This document shows, piece by piece, positions 35,987 to 44,172 of a stretch of DNA of 64,000 nt. Source of the stretch: JBFHIJ01 sp963678775 (lineage in GTDB: Bacteria; Bacteroidota; Ignavibacteria; Kapaibacteriales; UBA2268); contig CAXXGR010000010.1 of assembly GCA_963678775.2 (NCBI GenBank), positions 372,001 through 436,000 of the forward strand, in the 5' to 3' direction. The translations under genes were made by a program, and so were the position numbers. The notes beneath the pieces were generated by a model that saw only the letters and a program-made list of their open reading frames with translations, searched no databases and was not told the origin of the DNA. The first letter of the stretch is position 1. Every line of letters begins with the position of its first letter.

Positions 35987-37249
35987 ATGCAAATTTCCGG
36001 ATTGAGATACGGCTCGCGGTTATTAGATCTGGTAGAATTTCCATACGCAGATTTTCTTACCGGAAGTTCTACAAAAGAAGAAATTCAATCTATGCTCGAT
36101 AAAAACGGAAAAGCAGTTGTGAAACCGCAATTTTCCGGTGGTGTAGGTAAAAAAGGTAAAGCCGGTCTTGTTAAAATAGTTGATAATATTCATGATGCTT
36201 TTAGAGCAAAAGAACAGCTATACTTTGCAGAACATCAACATGGTAATAAAACTATTCGCGCTAATGGAGTAACTTTTGAAGAGTTTATCCCATCGGAAGT
36301 TGAATTATATTTCTCCATTACAAACTCTACAGTTGAAAGAAAACCAATTTTTACTATTACTCCTTATGGTGGTGTAGAAATAGAAAATCTTCCTCCTGAT
36401 AAAAAAAATATAACTTGGATAGATCCATTGATTGGTATTAAATCATTTGATATCACAAATGCATTAAATGATTTGAATTGCCCTCTTGAATTTATTTCTC
36501 CTCTTGTGCAATTTTTACCAAAGTTGTGGGATTTATATAGCAACTATGGTGTAACTACATTAGAAATAAATCCTATTAGAATGAAGAGAAAAGGCTCTTC
36601 ATACATTCCAGTTGCTTGCGATCTTAAAGTTGCTTTTGATCAAGATAGTCCTGACTGGAAACGTGTTGAACTCCCTATGTCAATTTTCCAATCTGAAACT
36701 ACGGAATTTGAGTCAGAAATCAACAAGTTGAGAACTTATCAGGGACAAAGTGATGTAGTAGAGTTAAATGCACAAGGTAGTATTATTCCATTTATGTTTG
36801 GTGGTGGCGCTAACTCAGCTGCAACTGAAACTTTGGGAGCTAAAGCAATATTTGCTTCTGACTTTGGTGGTAATCCTCCTTATGAAAAAATGTATGAAAT
36901 AGCAAAAATTGTGTTTAAACACTGGTTAGATCAAGCAAATACTTTATTGCTTATAGGTGGTAAAGCTAACAACACTGATATTTACGTTACGTTTAAAGGT
37001 ATCTTTGATGCTCTTAGAGACCATTTGGCAGAAAATGGCAACAAACCGATATATACTGTAATTGGTCGTGGTGGTCCTAATCTTATACAGGGTATGTATT
37101 ATGGTAAGGATATTTTGGATACAATGAAACTCCCTTACAAAATGTTCGGTTTTGATTCCTCAATGATTCAAACATTAGAATACGCTAAAAGAATCGACGA
37201 ATGGTGGGGAAGTGAAGGTAAAGAAGATTACATTAAAAAGTATATGTAA
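35987..37249 (+). CDS. aclB: ATP-citrate lyase small subunit (citrate-binding, AclB type)
   Basis: 420 residues (about 400 is usual for AclB). The N-terminal two-thirds are an ATP-grasp domain (KPQFSGGVGKKGKAGLV near 44, EEFIPSE near 98, TTLEINPIRM near 189). The C-terminal part is the citrate-binding domain: FMFGGGANSAATETLGA near 266, SDFGGNPPYEKMYEIAK near 287, and ANNTDIYVTFKGIFDAL near 326. Corresponding blocks are easy to match in animal ACLY. With AclA it cleaves citrate to acetyl-CoA and oxaloacetate using ATP and CoA, the defining step of the reductive TCA cycle in Chlorobiota. The gene is 45 bases before aclA, in the same order and strand. A small hairpin (TTGCC/GGCAA, 35938-35954) lies in the leader. 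Confidence 0.85.
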   Translation: MQISGLRYGSRLLDLVEFPYADFLTGSSTKEEIQSMLDKNGKAVVKPQFSGGVGKKGKAGLVKIVDNIHDAFRAKEQLYFAEHQHGNKTIRANGVTFEEFIPSEVELYFSITNSTVERKPIFTITPYGGVEIENLPPDKKNITWIDPLIGIKSFDITNALNDLNCPLEFISPLVQFLPKLWDLYSNYGVTTLEINPIRMKRKGSSYIPVACDLKVAFDQDSPDWKRVELPMSIFQSETTEFESEINKLRTYQGQSDVVELNAQGSIIPFMFGGGANSAATETLGAKAIFASDFGGNPPYEKMYEIAKIVFKHWLDQANTLLLIGGKANNTDIYVTFKGIFDALRDHLAENGNKPIYTVIGRGGPNLIQGMYYGKDILDTMKLPYKMFGFDSSMIQTLEYAKRIDEWWGSEGKEDYIKKYM

Positions 37250-37294
37250 TCACGTCAATATTTTGTATTAAAAATAATTTTAACGGATATAACC

Positions 37295-40018
37295 ATGACT
37301 CAATTAGAAACAAAACCTTTCCCATATTATGTGGGTGTTTACTCTCTGGAAGAGCTTGTAAATAAGGATTCAAGAGTATGTGTCATAAATATTTTGGGCG
37401 GTGAAAGCCGCAAAGTAACTCCTGTATCTCATGAATATAGCAATGGGAACGTAGTGGCAGGTGTGCAGTATGGAAGAAGAGGCGAATTAGAATCTAAAAA
37501 AGGGAATATTCCTGTTTTTCGTTCTATTCGTGACGTAATGGATAATGGAATTACATTTGATGTTGGTGTAATCTATCTTCCTCCTACTGCAGTAAGTCAG
37601 GCAGTAGCTGAGCTTGTTAATTTTAATCCTGATCTGAAAAGAATTGTTATCGTTACTGAAAAAGTTTCTTCTTATGATTCTATGGCTATTAGAGTCATCT
37701 GCCAGGAAGCCGGTGTAGACGTTATCGGATGTAACTGTTTAGGTGTAGCCAACGTTTGGGATCACGTAAGGATTGGTGGTGCTTTGGGTGGCGATAAACC
37801 TGAAGAAACATTGAGGCCGGGTACGGTAGCTATCCACTCAAATTCAGGTAACTTTACAACTACTATCTCTGAATATCTCAGAACTTCAGGATTTGGAATT
37901 TCTACAGCTGTATCTTCAGGTAAAGATGTATACATTCATTTTGCATTACCGGAATTTTTATTTGCTGCTCAGAATGACCCTCGTACAAAAGCAATAGCTT
38001 TATATGTTGAGCCGGGTGGATATTACGAAAAAGTAGCGCTCGATTGGATAGAAGAAAGAAAATTTGCTTTTAATAAACCTATCGTAGTTTGTGTGACAGG
38101 TAGATGGAAAAAAGATTTGCAAAGATCTTGCGGTCACGCTGGTGCATTAGCCGGTGGAGGTGATGATGCACTTAGTAAAGAGCAATGGTTCGACGATTAT
38201 TTTGGAGTAGGTGTCTTTAATCCTGAAAATCCAAAAGTTAGCAAAAAAGGTGTTAGGGTTGCATCTATACAAGATTTCCCTAAAGCCATGCAAGCTGTAT
38301 ATGCGAAAATAGATGAAAAACCGGATTTTGAAGTAACAGGTGATTTATCTTTAAAATTGTGGATTAGCGATACTTATGTAAAATTACCAAAAGATTTAGA
38401 TTTACCTGTTGTTAAAGCTTTAGAGCCATATAGCAAGCAAATATTAGAGCAAAATAAGCAAATCGGTGCAAATTATCTTCGTCAGAATATGTCAGATAAA
38501 TCCGGTGCTTCTCGTATGGATAAAAATACACAAGTTGCACATTTGCATGGAAAATCAATACTAGGTTTATCTAAATATACTATAGAAGAAAATTTGTATT
38601 TCTCGTTAGCTAAAAAACTTCCCGAAGAAGAAGATATCAATACTTTGAATATCTTATTGAATTTATTTCTAAAAGTTGAAGCTCATCAAATCGCTAACTT
38701 ACAGTATGCTAAAAATAATAACTGTACTCCAAATGCATTTATGGCTTCACAAATAGCATCCATTGGCAATAAAGCTTTACTTGAAAACTCCAATAAATAT
38801 TCTACTATGCTTGTAGATATCATAAGAGAAAATGGTATAGATGATAATACAAAAGATTTAGATACTATTTTGAATAATTTCATAGACGAGAATATTCTTA
38901 CCGATGTAAAAGCTGATACCGAAGCTGCTGATATTTTAGAAAAAGAAATTCTAAAATCTAAAAAGAATTGTATTTCGTTGAAAGTAGTTCAACATATTCT
39001 GAAATATGCAGCGGACAAGAAAAAAGGAATAAAAAATAAATACGAATTCATGTTAGCCGGAATGTCTTTATGTATATTCTGGAAACCTATGCTTGAAAAA
39101 CGAATTACTCGCGATGTTACTGAAAATGTACTCAGTTATTTTTACACAGTGGCACAGCTTGTTGCATTTGCTGTGACTGATAGTGAAAATAATAAATATT
39201 GGAACGAACTTACATCAGGTAAAGTTAAAAATATAACAAATAGTTTTACTGATAATGTATTTAAAATATTATTCAATAGAGAACCGAAAGCAGAAGAGCT
39301 TACAGAGCTAAAATATCTTGTTGGTTTGACTCTTACGAACGGCCCCGGCACTATTTCAGCTAAAGGTGCTAAAGAAACAGTTTCTGCAAGAAACTATATT
39401 CCGACCTCGTATGTTGGCTTCTTAGTTAATACAGGTTTGGCACATGGTGGTAATGGATTTGAAGCTGTAGAGTTTTTGTTGAAAAACTTTAAAGACAGTA
39501 ATCTTAAAAATCCCGGTGACAAGACTCATAGCATAGATTTAACGGCATTAGCTAATAAAGCTGCTAAAGAGTATAGAAACTTTAAGAAAATGGCTCAGGA
39601 AGGCGGTAAAATGAATTATGCTAAGATTCCTTGCGTAAATCATCCTGTCTTCAAAGGTAATGATGTTAATATCGATCCGCGAGAAGACTTCGTCAGAAAA
39701 GAGCTTGAAAACTCTAATATTTATAACATATTCTTGGACTTCTACCACAAATTAGTTATAGAATTATTCAACGAAGGTGCAACTCGTAATGTATTCTGCG
39801 TTAATGTGGATGCTGTTATTTCTGTAATTGCATTAAAACTGGTTTGGAATGATCTGCAATCAGATAAAATAAATACTAAACAAGTGCAAGATTTAGTTTT
39901 CATATTATTCTTGATTGGCAGGGCAGTTGGTGTTTCAGCTGAAATAGCAGATCACCGTGACAGAGGTCAAGATATGGACTGCAGAACTCCTCAATCAAAA
40001 CTTGGTTTTGTACTATAG
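37295..40018 (+). CDS. aclA: Long ATP-citrate lyase large subunit (AclA-like) with altered lyase site
   Basis: 907 residues against about 610 in Chlorobium AclA. Residues 1-355 are a succinyl-CoA-synthetase-alpha-like domain with SNSGNFTTTISEYL near 187 and the phosphohistidine motif C-G-H281-A-G-A. From ~375 a citrate-synthase-like (citryl-CoA lyase) domain begins, but its first part is separated from the rest by ~250-300 extra residues (about 400-665). The rest aligns by eye with ACLY: LTLTNGPGTISAKG (679-692), C-V-N-H783 against the G-I-G-H motif, and NVD839 against the catalytic Asp block. The first catalytic His of the family (in the ADHGP block) is N682 here. This could be a divergent, type II-like enzyme or one that mainly makes citryl-CoA. 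Pathway role is inferred. Confidence 0.8.
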   Translation: MTQLETKPFPYYVGVYSLEELVNKDSRVCVINILGGESRKVTPVSHEYSNGNVVAGVQYGRRGELESKKGNIPVFRSIRDVMDNGITFDVGVIYLPPTAVSQAVAELVNFNPDLKRIVIVTEKVSSYDSMAIRVICQEAGVDVIGCNCLGVANVWDHVRIGGALGGDKPEETLRPGTVAIHSNSGNFTTTISEYLRTSGFGISTAVSSGKDVYIHFALPEFLFAAQNDPRTKAIALYVEPGGYYEKVALDWIEERKFAFNKPIVVCVTGRWKKDLQRSCGHAGALAGGGDDALSKEQWFDDYFGVGVFNPENPKVSKKGVRVASIQDFPKAMQAVYAKIDEKPDFEVTGDLSLKLWISDTYVKLPKDLDLPVVKALEPYSKQILEQNKQIGANYLRQNMSDKSGASRMDKNTQVAHLHGKSILGLSKYTIEENLYFSLAKKLPEEEDINTLNILLNLFLKVEAHQIANLQYAKNNNCTPNAFMASQIASIGNKALLENSNKYSTMLVDIIRENGIDDNTKDLDTILNNFIDENILTDVKADTEAADILEKEILKSKKNCISLKVVQHILKYAADKKKGIKNKYEFMLAGMSLCIFWKPMLEKRITRDVTENVLSYFYTVAQLVAFAVTDSENNKYWNELTSGKVKNITNSFTDNVFKILFNREPKAEELTELKYLVGLTLTNGPGTISAKGAKETVSARNYIPTSYVGFLVNTGLAHGGNGFEAVEFLLKNFKDSNLKNPGDKTHSIDLTALANKAAKEYRNFKKMAQEGGKMNYAKIPCVNHPVFKGNDVNIDPREDFVRKELENSNIYNIFLDFYHKLVIELFNEGATRNVFCVNVDAVISVIALKLVWNDLQSDKINTKQVQDLVFILFLIGRAVGVSAEIADHRDRGQDMDCRTPQSKLGFVL

Positions 40019-40042
40019 AGGTACTGTGAAAATATTACTTTT

Positions 40043-40075
40043 AGAGCTGCATCTTTTGATGTGGCTCTTTTTTTT
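40043..40075 (+). terminator. Terminator of aclBA
   Basis: AGAGCTGCATC (40043-40053) pairs with GATGTGGCTCT (40058-40068) through two G-T wobbles and is followed by eight T residues. Confidence 0.85.
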
Positions 40076-40156
40076 GAATAAGAAGAAAATATATTTGTAA
40101 AGTTGTATCAAATACTTAAATTAAGATGAAGTATAATACTAATTTAGAGGTGATGT

Positions 40157-41165
40157 ATGAAGTTTATCAAGTACATATTTTTTGCAATTATCGGAATAAT
40201 ATTATTACTCTTGATTGCAACGTTCTTTTTGGAACCAAATTTTGATATAAGGCGATCTATAGAAATAAAAGCTCCTATATCTAAAGTGTTTAAAAATATT
40301 TCGGATCTCAAGCAATGGGAACATTGGTCTCCGTGGCAGAATATAGATACAAATATGGTTATGAATTTTACTCAAGATGGTAAAGGAGTTGTGTGCAACT
40401 ATGAAATGGGAAAGCACTAATGAAAATGTTGGTATTGGTAGTATGGAAATATCTAATCTTGAAGAGAATAAATATCTGGAAACGAAGCTCACTTTTGCCG
40501 GTCAGCAATGGGGAGTTGGATACTTTGAATTAGAAGATAAAGGAGAAACAACGGAAGTTATTTGGGGAATGAAAGGGGACTTGGGTTTCTTCGGGAGATG
40601 GGTTGCTTTAGGTATTGATGAAATGGTTGGCGCTGATTACGAAAAAGGTTTGAAAAAACTAAAAGAATTTACTGAATCTCAAAAGGATTTAAATGTAGAA
40701 ATCGAAACAACGAATGTTAAGAGCGCTAATATTCTTTATACAGAAGAAGCAACTAATTTCTTTACGAATACAGATATGAGTAGCATCTATGCTAATGCAT
40801 ATTCTAAAATAAAAGAAGAAATGGAAAAACAAGAAGCTGACTTTGCAGGTGCTCCAATTTCAATTACTACATTTTTTAATATGGAAACCGGTGAAGTAAA
40901 ATTCAATCCTGCAATACCTGTAACTACTGATAATATCAAAAGTGCAGGTGAAATTAAAGCAGGCAAAACTTATGAAGGTAAAGTTTTAAAAGCTCTACAT
41001 ATTGGACCTTATGACACCGTCGATAAAACTTATACTCGTTTACAGGAATACATTCAAGCTAATAACATAGAAATAAATGGTGATAGCTGGGAAGAATATG
41101 TTGACGACCCAACAAAAGTTAGTGTTGATAAATTGAAGACATATATTTACTATCCAATCAAATAA
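40157..41165 (+). pseudogene. SRPBCC plus GyrI-like protein gene, frameshifted
   Basis: Two overlapping frames (40157-40420, then 40377-41165) together encode one protein of about 335 residues. The first gives a membrane helix (4-25) and the start of an SRPBCC/polyketide-cyclase fold (DIRRSIEIKAPISKVF, W-S-P-W). The second gives the rest of that fold (KWESTNENVGIGSMEIS; EVIWGMKG), then a GyrI-like small-molecule-binding domain (VLKALHIGPYDTVDKTY; EEYVDDP). The frames join with a one-base excess at the TGTGTG run near 40389-40394, where the family has a Gly-Ala/Thr-x-x-Trp strand. The region between keeps normal coding character, so the break is recent or a sequence error. The intact protein would be a membrane-anchored ligand-binding protein. 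A good ribosome site (AGAGGTGA) precedes ATG 40157. Confidence 0.8.
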
Positions 41166-41179
41166 CGTAAAATAAAACA

Positions 41180-41215
41180 GGTCGGATTTTCTTGTATTTT
41201 GTAGGAAATCCGACC
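41180..41215. terminator. Bidirectional terminator
   Basis: GGTCGGATTT (41180-41189) pairs with AAATCCGACC (41206-41215) between convergent genes ending at 41165 and 41253. Confidence 0.75.
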
Positions 41216-41252
41216 ATTATTTTTATCTTAAACTTTACTCCACATGGCTACT

Positions 41253-43544
41253 TTATATCACATCATTAAAATGTGAGGTAGGCAGTGAAATTGTAAAAGT
41301 CGTACCTACTTCAAACTCTGAAGAAACAGATATAGTACCTCCATTGAGCTCAATAAAATCCTTACAAAGCAATAGACCAAGACCTGTACCTGATTCTGCA
41401 TTTGTACCTTTTGTACTATGATGTACATCTATTTTAAACAGTTTATTGAGATCCTCAGTTTTCATTCCGGTACCGTAATCTTGTACAGATAGATTTATAA
41501 AGTTGCCATCAGAATGAGCATATATTCTAATTGTCGAAGATGTAAAAGAGAACTTAATAGCATTAGAAATTAAATTTCGTAGAACAGTTTTGAGCATATT
41601 TTTGTCGAAGTAAACCTGTAAGTTTTGTTCGATAGTATTTTCGATAACTATAGACTTTTCTTTTGCATTTACATTTTGTAACTCGACAACACTCTCAATG
41701 AGAGAATTAAGACTTATATTTTCCTGAGCAACATTTATTTTATTAGATTGAGCCCTTGCCCAGCTAAGTAAATTTTCTAATAGAGTAGAAAGGTGTATTC
41801 CTGCTTTATTGATACTATTAATGAGGTCAACCAATTGCTCACCTGTCATTGATTTAAAGCGATTCAAAAGCAAATCCGAGGAAAGAACGATAGCATGCAA
41901 AGGATTTTTTAAATCATGAGCAATAATAGAGAAAAACTTATCTTTAGTTATATTCGCTTCAATCAGTCCTTTTTCTTTTACTTTCAATTCTGCTAAAGTT
42001 TCTTCTAATAACTTATGTTGTTGATTTATTTTTTGATTCTTAGATTGAAGCTCATCGTTAGCTTTTTTCTTATTTATGTATTTGCTGTAGATAAAGAAAA
42101 GCAAAAGTAAAAACATAATACCAAATGCTATAAAGAAATTCCTTTGAATTATATTCTTTTGTTCTAAAAGAGCCCTATCGTGCTCTTTTTTATCTGCTTG
42201 GTATTTAATTTCTAATTCCGCTATTGCTTTTTGAGTTTTTTGATTGGATAGGGAATCGTTTAGTACAATAAACTTCTGGAAACTTTCCAATGCCGATTTA
42301 TAGTTATTACTTTTTTTGTATAACTCATAATACAATTTATAAATACCGGCTAACTGAACAGGATTTTTAGTAGTTATAGCTATAGAATTTGCTTGTTGAG
42401 CATATTCAAATGCTTTGTCGATTAAATCTTTATTAAGATATATTTCAGCGATGCTGGTTAGTGGGAAGAAAATATTATTATCCTGACTGGCGATTTTTTC
42501 ATTTAACGCAAGTTGGCAAAATTTAAGTGCATTATCAAAATCTTTAATTTCTTTATATGCAAGCCCTAAATTATTATATATGATACCTAAATTGGTATCT
42601 ACATTATTACTTTTGATAACAGATAAAGCAGTATTATAATAATAAATAGACGAATCAATATTATTCTGTTTATTATATATATTAGCCATATTAGTATATG
42701 CTTTTATCTGGGATAAAATATCATTTTGGCTAATAGAAATATCTAATGCAGACTGGATATGCTCTTTAGCTTTGTCAAATTGGAAATCCATTGAATATAT
42801 CTGTGCAACTTTAAAGTGGAAGCTTTCTATATCATCAGTATTTCCGGTTTTCTCTTTTAGACTCAACTCCTTTAAAGAATACTTAAGTGAATTAGAGTAA
42901 TCATTCTTTCTGAGGTATGCTTTTGACAAATCATGATAAATTGCAATTTTAAACTCATCGTCAGCATCATCACTAATGCGTTTGAATAGTGTCAATCTAT
43001 TATTAATAGCCTTATCAATTTGGTTTTGAGAATAATATATTGAAAACAAAATATCATAAATTGACTTAATTGTATTTAAATTTTTTATAGTTGCAACTTC
43101 TGTTTCGATTTGGACTATATATTCCTTCATATCACCAATTCGGTTGGTTAAATAAAGAATTACAGCTATGTTTGATTTTATAACTGTTATAAATTCTTTA
43201 TTATTAGTCCGCTTATAGATTTCAATTGCTTTGTTAAAGTAGTTAATCGACAATTGATAATTTTTATTTTTTTGATATATTCTTGCCAAGTTATTGTAAG
43301 AGATAGCAAGACCTTCATCGTCTTTTATTTTTTTGGCTAATTGTATTGCATGTTGCGAATATTCTAAGCTTTTTTGGCTATTAAAAGACAATGCCTTTTC
43401 TGAAGCTATATTTAATAGCCGTATTTTTTCGCTGCCGACGGCGGTATTAAGTTTCTCATTAAGTTCATCAAATGACTCTAATGCTATTATATTACAATGA
43501 GATAGTAGAATTAATAGCAATGTATATATAAATCGAGTAATCAT
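41253..43544 (-). CDS. TPR sensor histidine kinase
   Basis: 763 residues: a signal peptide (1-22), eight or more TPR repeats in the periplasm (~45-430), a membrane helix (~472-490, FFIAFGIMFLLLLFFIY), a coiled coil (~495-530), HisKA with H543 in IIAHDLKNPLHA, and HATPase_c with NLISNAIKFS, DYGTGM and ESGTGLGLLLCK. It ends after the ATPase domain with no receiver. The family is common in Bacteroidota and usually pairs with a LytTR- or LuxR-type regulator, none of which is adjacent. The signal sensed is unknown. The kinase at 8353 has a similar sensor half but adds PAS and receiver domains. Confidence 0.9.
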   Translation of the reverse strand: MITRFIYTLLLILLSHCNIIALESFDELNEKLNTAVGSEKIRLLNIASEKALSFNSQKSLEYSQHAIQLAKKIKDDEGLAISYNNLARIYQKNKNYQLSINYFNKAIEIYKRTNNKEFITVIKSNIAVILYLTNRIGDMKEYIVQIETEVATIKNLNTIKSIYDILFSIYYSQNQIDKAINNRLTLFKRISDDADDEFKIAIYHDLSKAYLRKNDYSNSLKYSLKELSLKEKTGNTDDIESFHFKVAQIYSMDFQFDKAKEHIQSALDISISQNDILSQIKAYTNMANIYNKQNNIDSSIYYYNTALSVIKSNNVDTNLGIIYNNLGLAYKEIKDFDNALKFCQLALNEKIASQDNNIFFPLTSIAEIYLNKDLIDKAFEYAQQANSIAITTKNPVQLAGIYKLYYELYKKSNNYKSALESFQKFIVLNDSLSNQKTQKAIAELEIKYQADKKEHDRALLEQKNIIQRNFFIAFGIMFLLLLFFIYSKYINKKKANDELQSKNQKINQQHKLLEETLAELKVKEKGLIEANITKDKFFSIIAHDLKNPLHAIVLSSDLLLNRFKSMTGEQLVDLINSINKAGIHLSTLLENLLSWARAQSNKINVAQENISLNSLIESVVELQNVNAKEKSIVIENTIEQNLQVYFDKNMLKTVLRNLISNAIKFSFTSSTIRIYAHSDGNFINLSVQDYGTGMKTEDLNKLFKIDVHHSTKGTNAESGTGLGLLLCKDFIELNGGTISVSSEFEVGTTFTISLPTSHFNDVI

Positions 43545-43697
43545 AAATCAATTCTAAATTACAGATATGGCACAATTATAGTAAAATTTACGAATAAATT
43601 TGGCAATAGACTAATATTTCTGACAAATATCTCAAATATTATTACAAAAGGCAGAAAGGATTTCTTGCTTTCATACATTATTAATCAAGGAGGATTT

Positions 43698-44057
43698 ATG
43701 GAATTATTTGTAGCCATTATATGGTATTTAAACCTAATGGCACCAAACACGCAGTACACTGTTACTGAAGTACAAGCAGTTGTGAATTCTAACCCAGAAG
43801 TAGTACAAATCGCTAATGATGTCGAAAAATCGACTGAGATTTGGACTGAATTTCAATCGGATTGGGAAATTGAAGTAGAGGCTGATATTATCGAATGGTG
43901 GGAAGAAGATACTTCTTGTAGCTATCCATTGGAAACTATTCCATTACCACACTATACTCCTACTCCACAAGATAATACTCCGGCAGAAGAGGATAAGGAT
44001 AAAGAACAAGAAGATAACAAATCTGAAGAATCACAATCTGAAAAAGAAAAAAAATAA
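43698..44057 (+). CDS. Small uncharacterised protein with acidic low-complexity tail
   Basis: I start at ATG 43698 (119 residues), which has a near-perfect ribosome site (AAGGAGG, 6 bases upstream); an upstream in-frame start at 43665 lacks one. Residues 1-20 are hydrophobic (LFVAIIWYLNLMAP), probably a signal peptide or anchor. Residues 25-80 contain four Trp and many Glu. The last ~30 residues are almost only Glu, Lys, Asp, Ser and Gln. I recognise no family. It may be a secreted or anchored small protein. It is monocistronic, with the divergent histidine kinase gene upstream and a terminator 84 bases downstream. The strong ribosome site argues that it is expressed. Confidence 0.55.
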   Translation: MELFVAIIWYLNLMAPNTQYTVTEVQAVVNSNPEVVQIANDVEKSTEIWTEFQSDWEIEVEADIIEWWEEDTSCSYPLETIPLPHYTPTPQDNTPAEEDKDKEQEDNKSEESQSEKEKK

Positions 44058-44140
44058 GAAGCAAAATTTGACATATAGTAATTGTGGCTATTTATAATTA
44101 GTTAAAAACCACTTGCTACAATAACTAACTGTCAACGACA

Positions 44141-44168
44141 AAATGGGAAGCTGCAAGGCTTCCCATTT
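44141..44168. terminator. Bidirectional terminator
   Basis: AAATGGGAAGC (44141-44151) and GCTTCCCATTT (44158-44168) form a perfect 11-base stem between convergent genes ending at 44057 and 44173. Confidence 0.82.
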
Positions 44169-44172
44169 CTAT

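Noticed and set aside
35987..40018. Succinyl-CoA synthetase (sucCD)
   Set aside because: The C-terminal citrate-binding blocks in the first gene and the citrate-synthase-like end of the second are absent from succinyl-CoA synthetase and match ATP-citrate lyase.
40377..40430. Programmed ribosomal frameshift in the SRPBCC-GyrI gene
   Set aside because: No slippery heptamer, no following stem or internal ribosome-site stimulator was seen. An ordinary indel is simpler.
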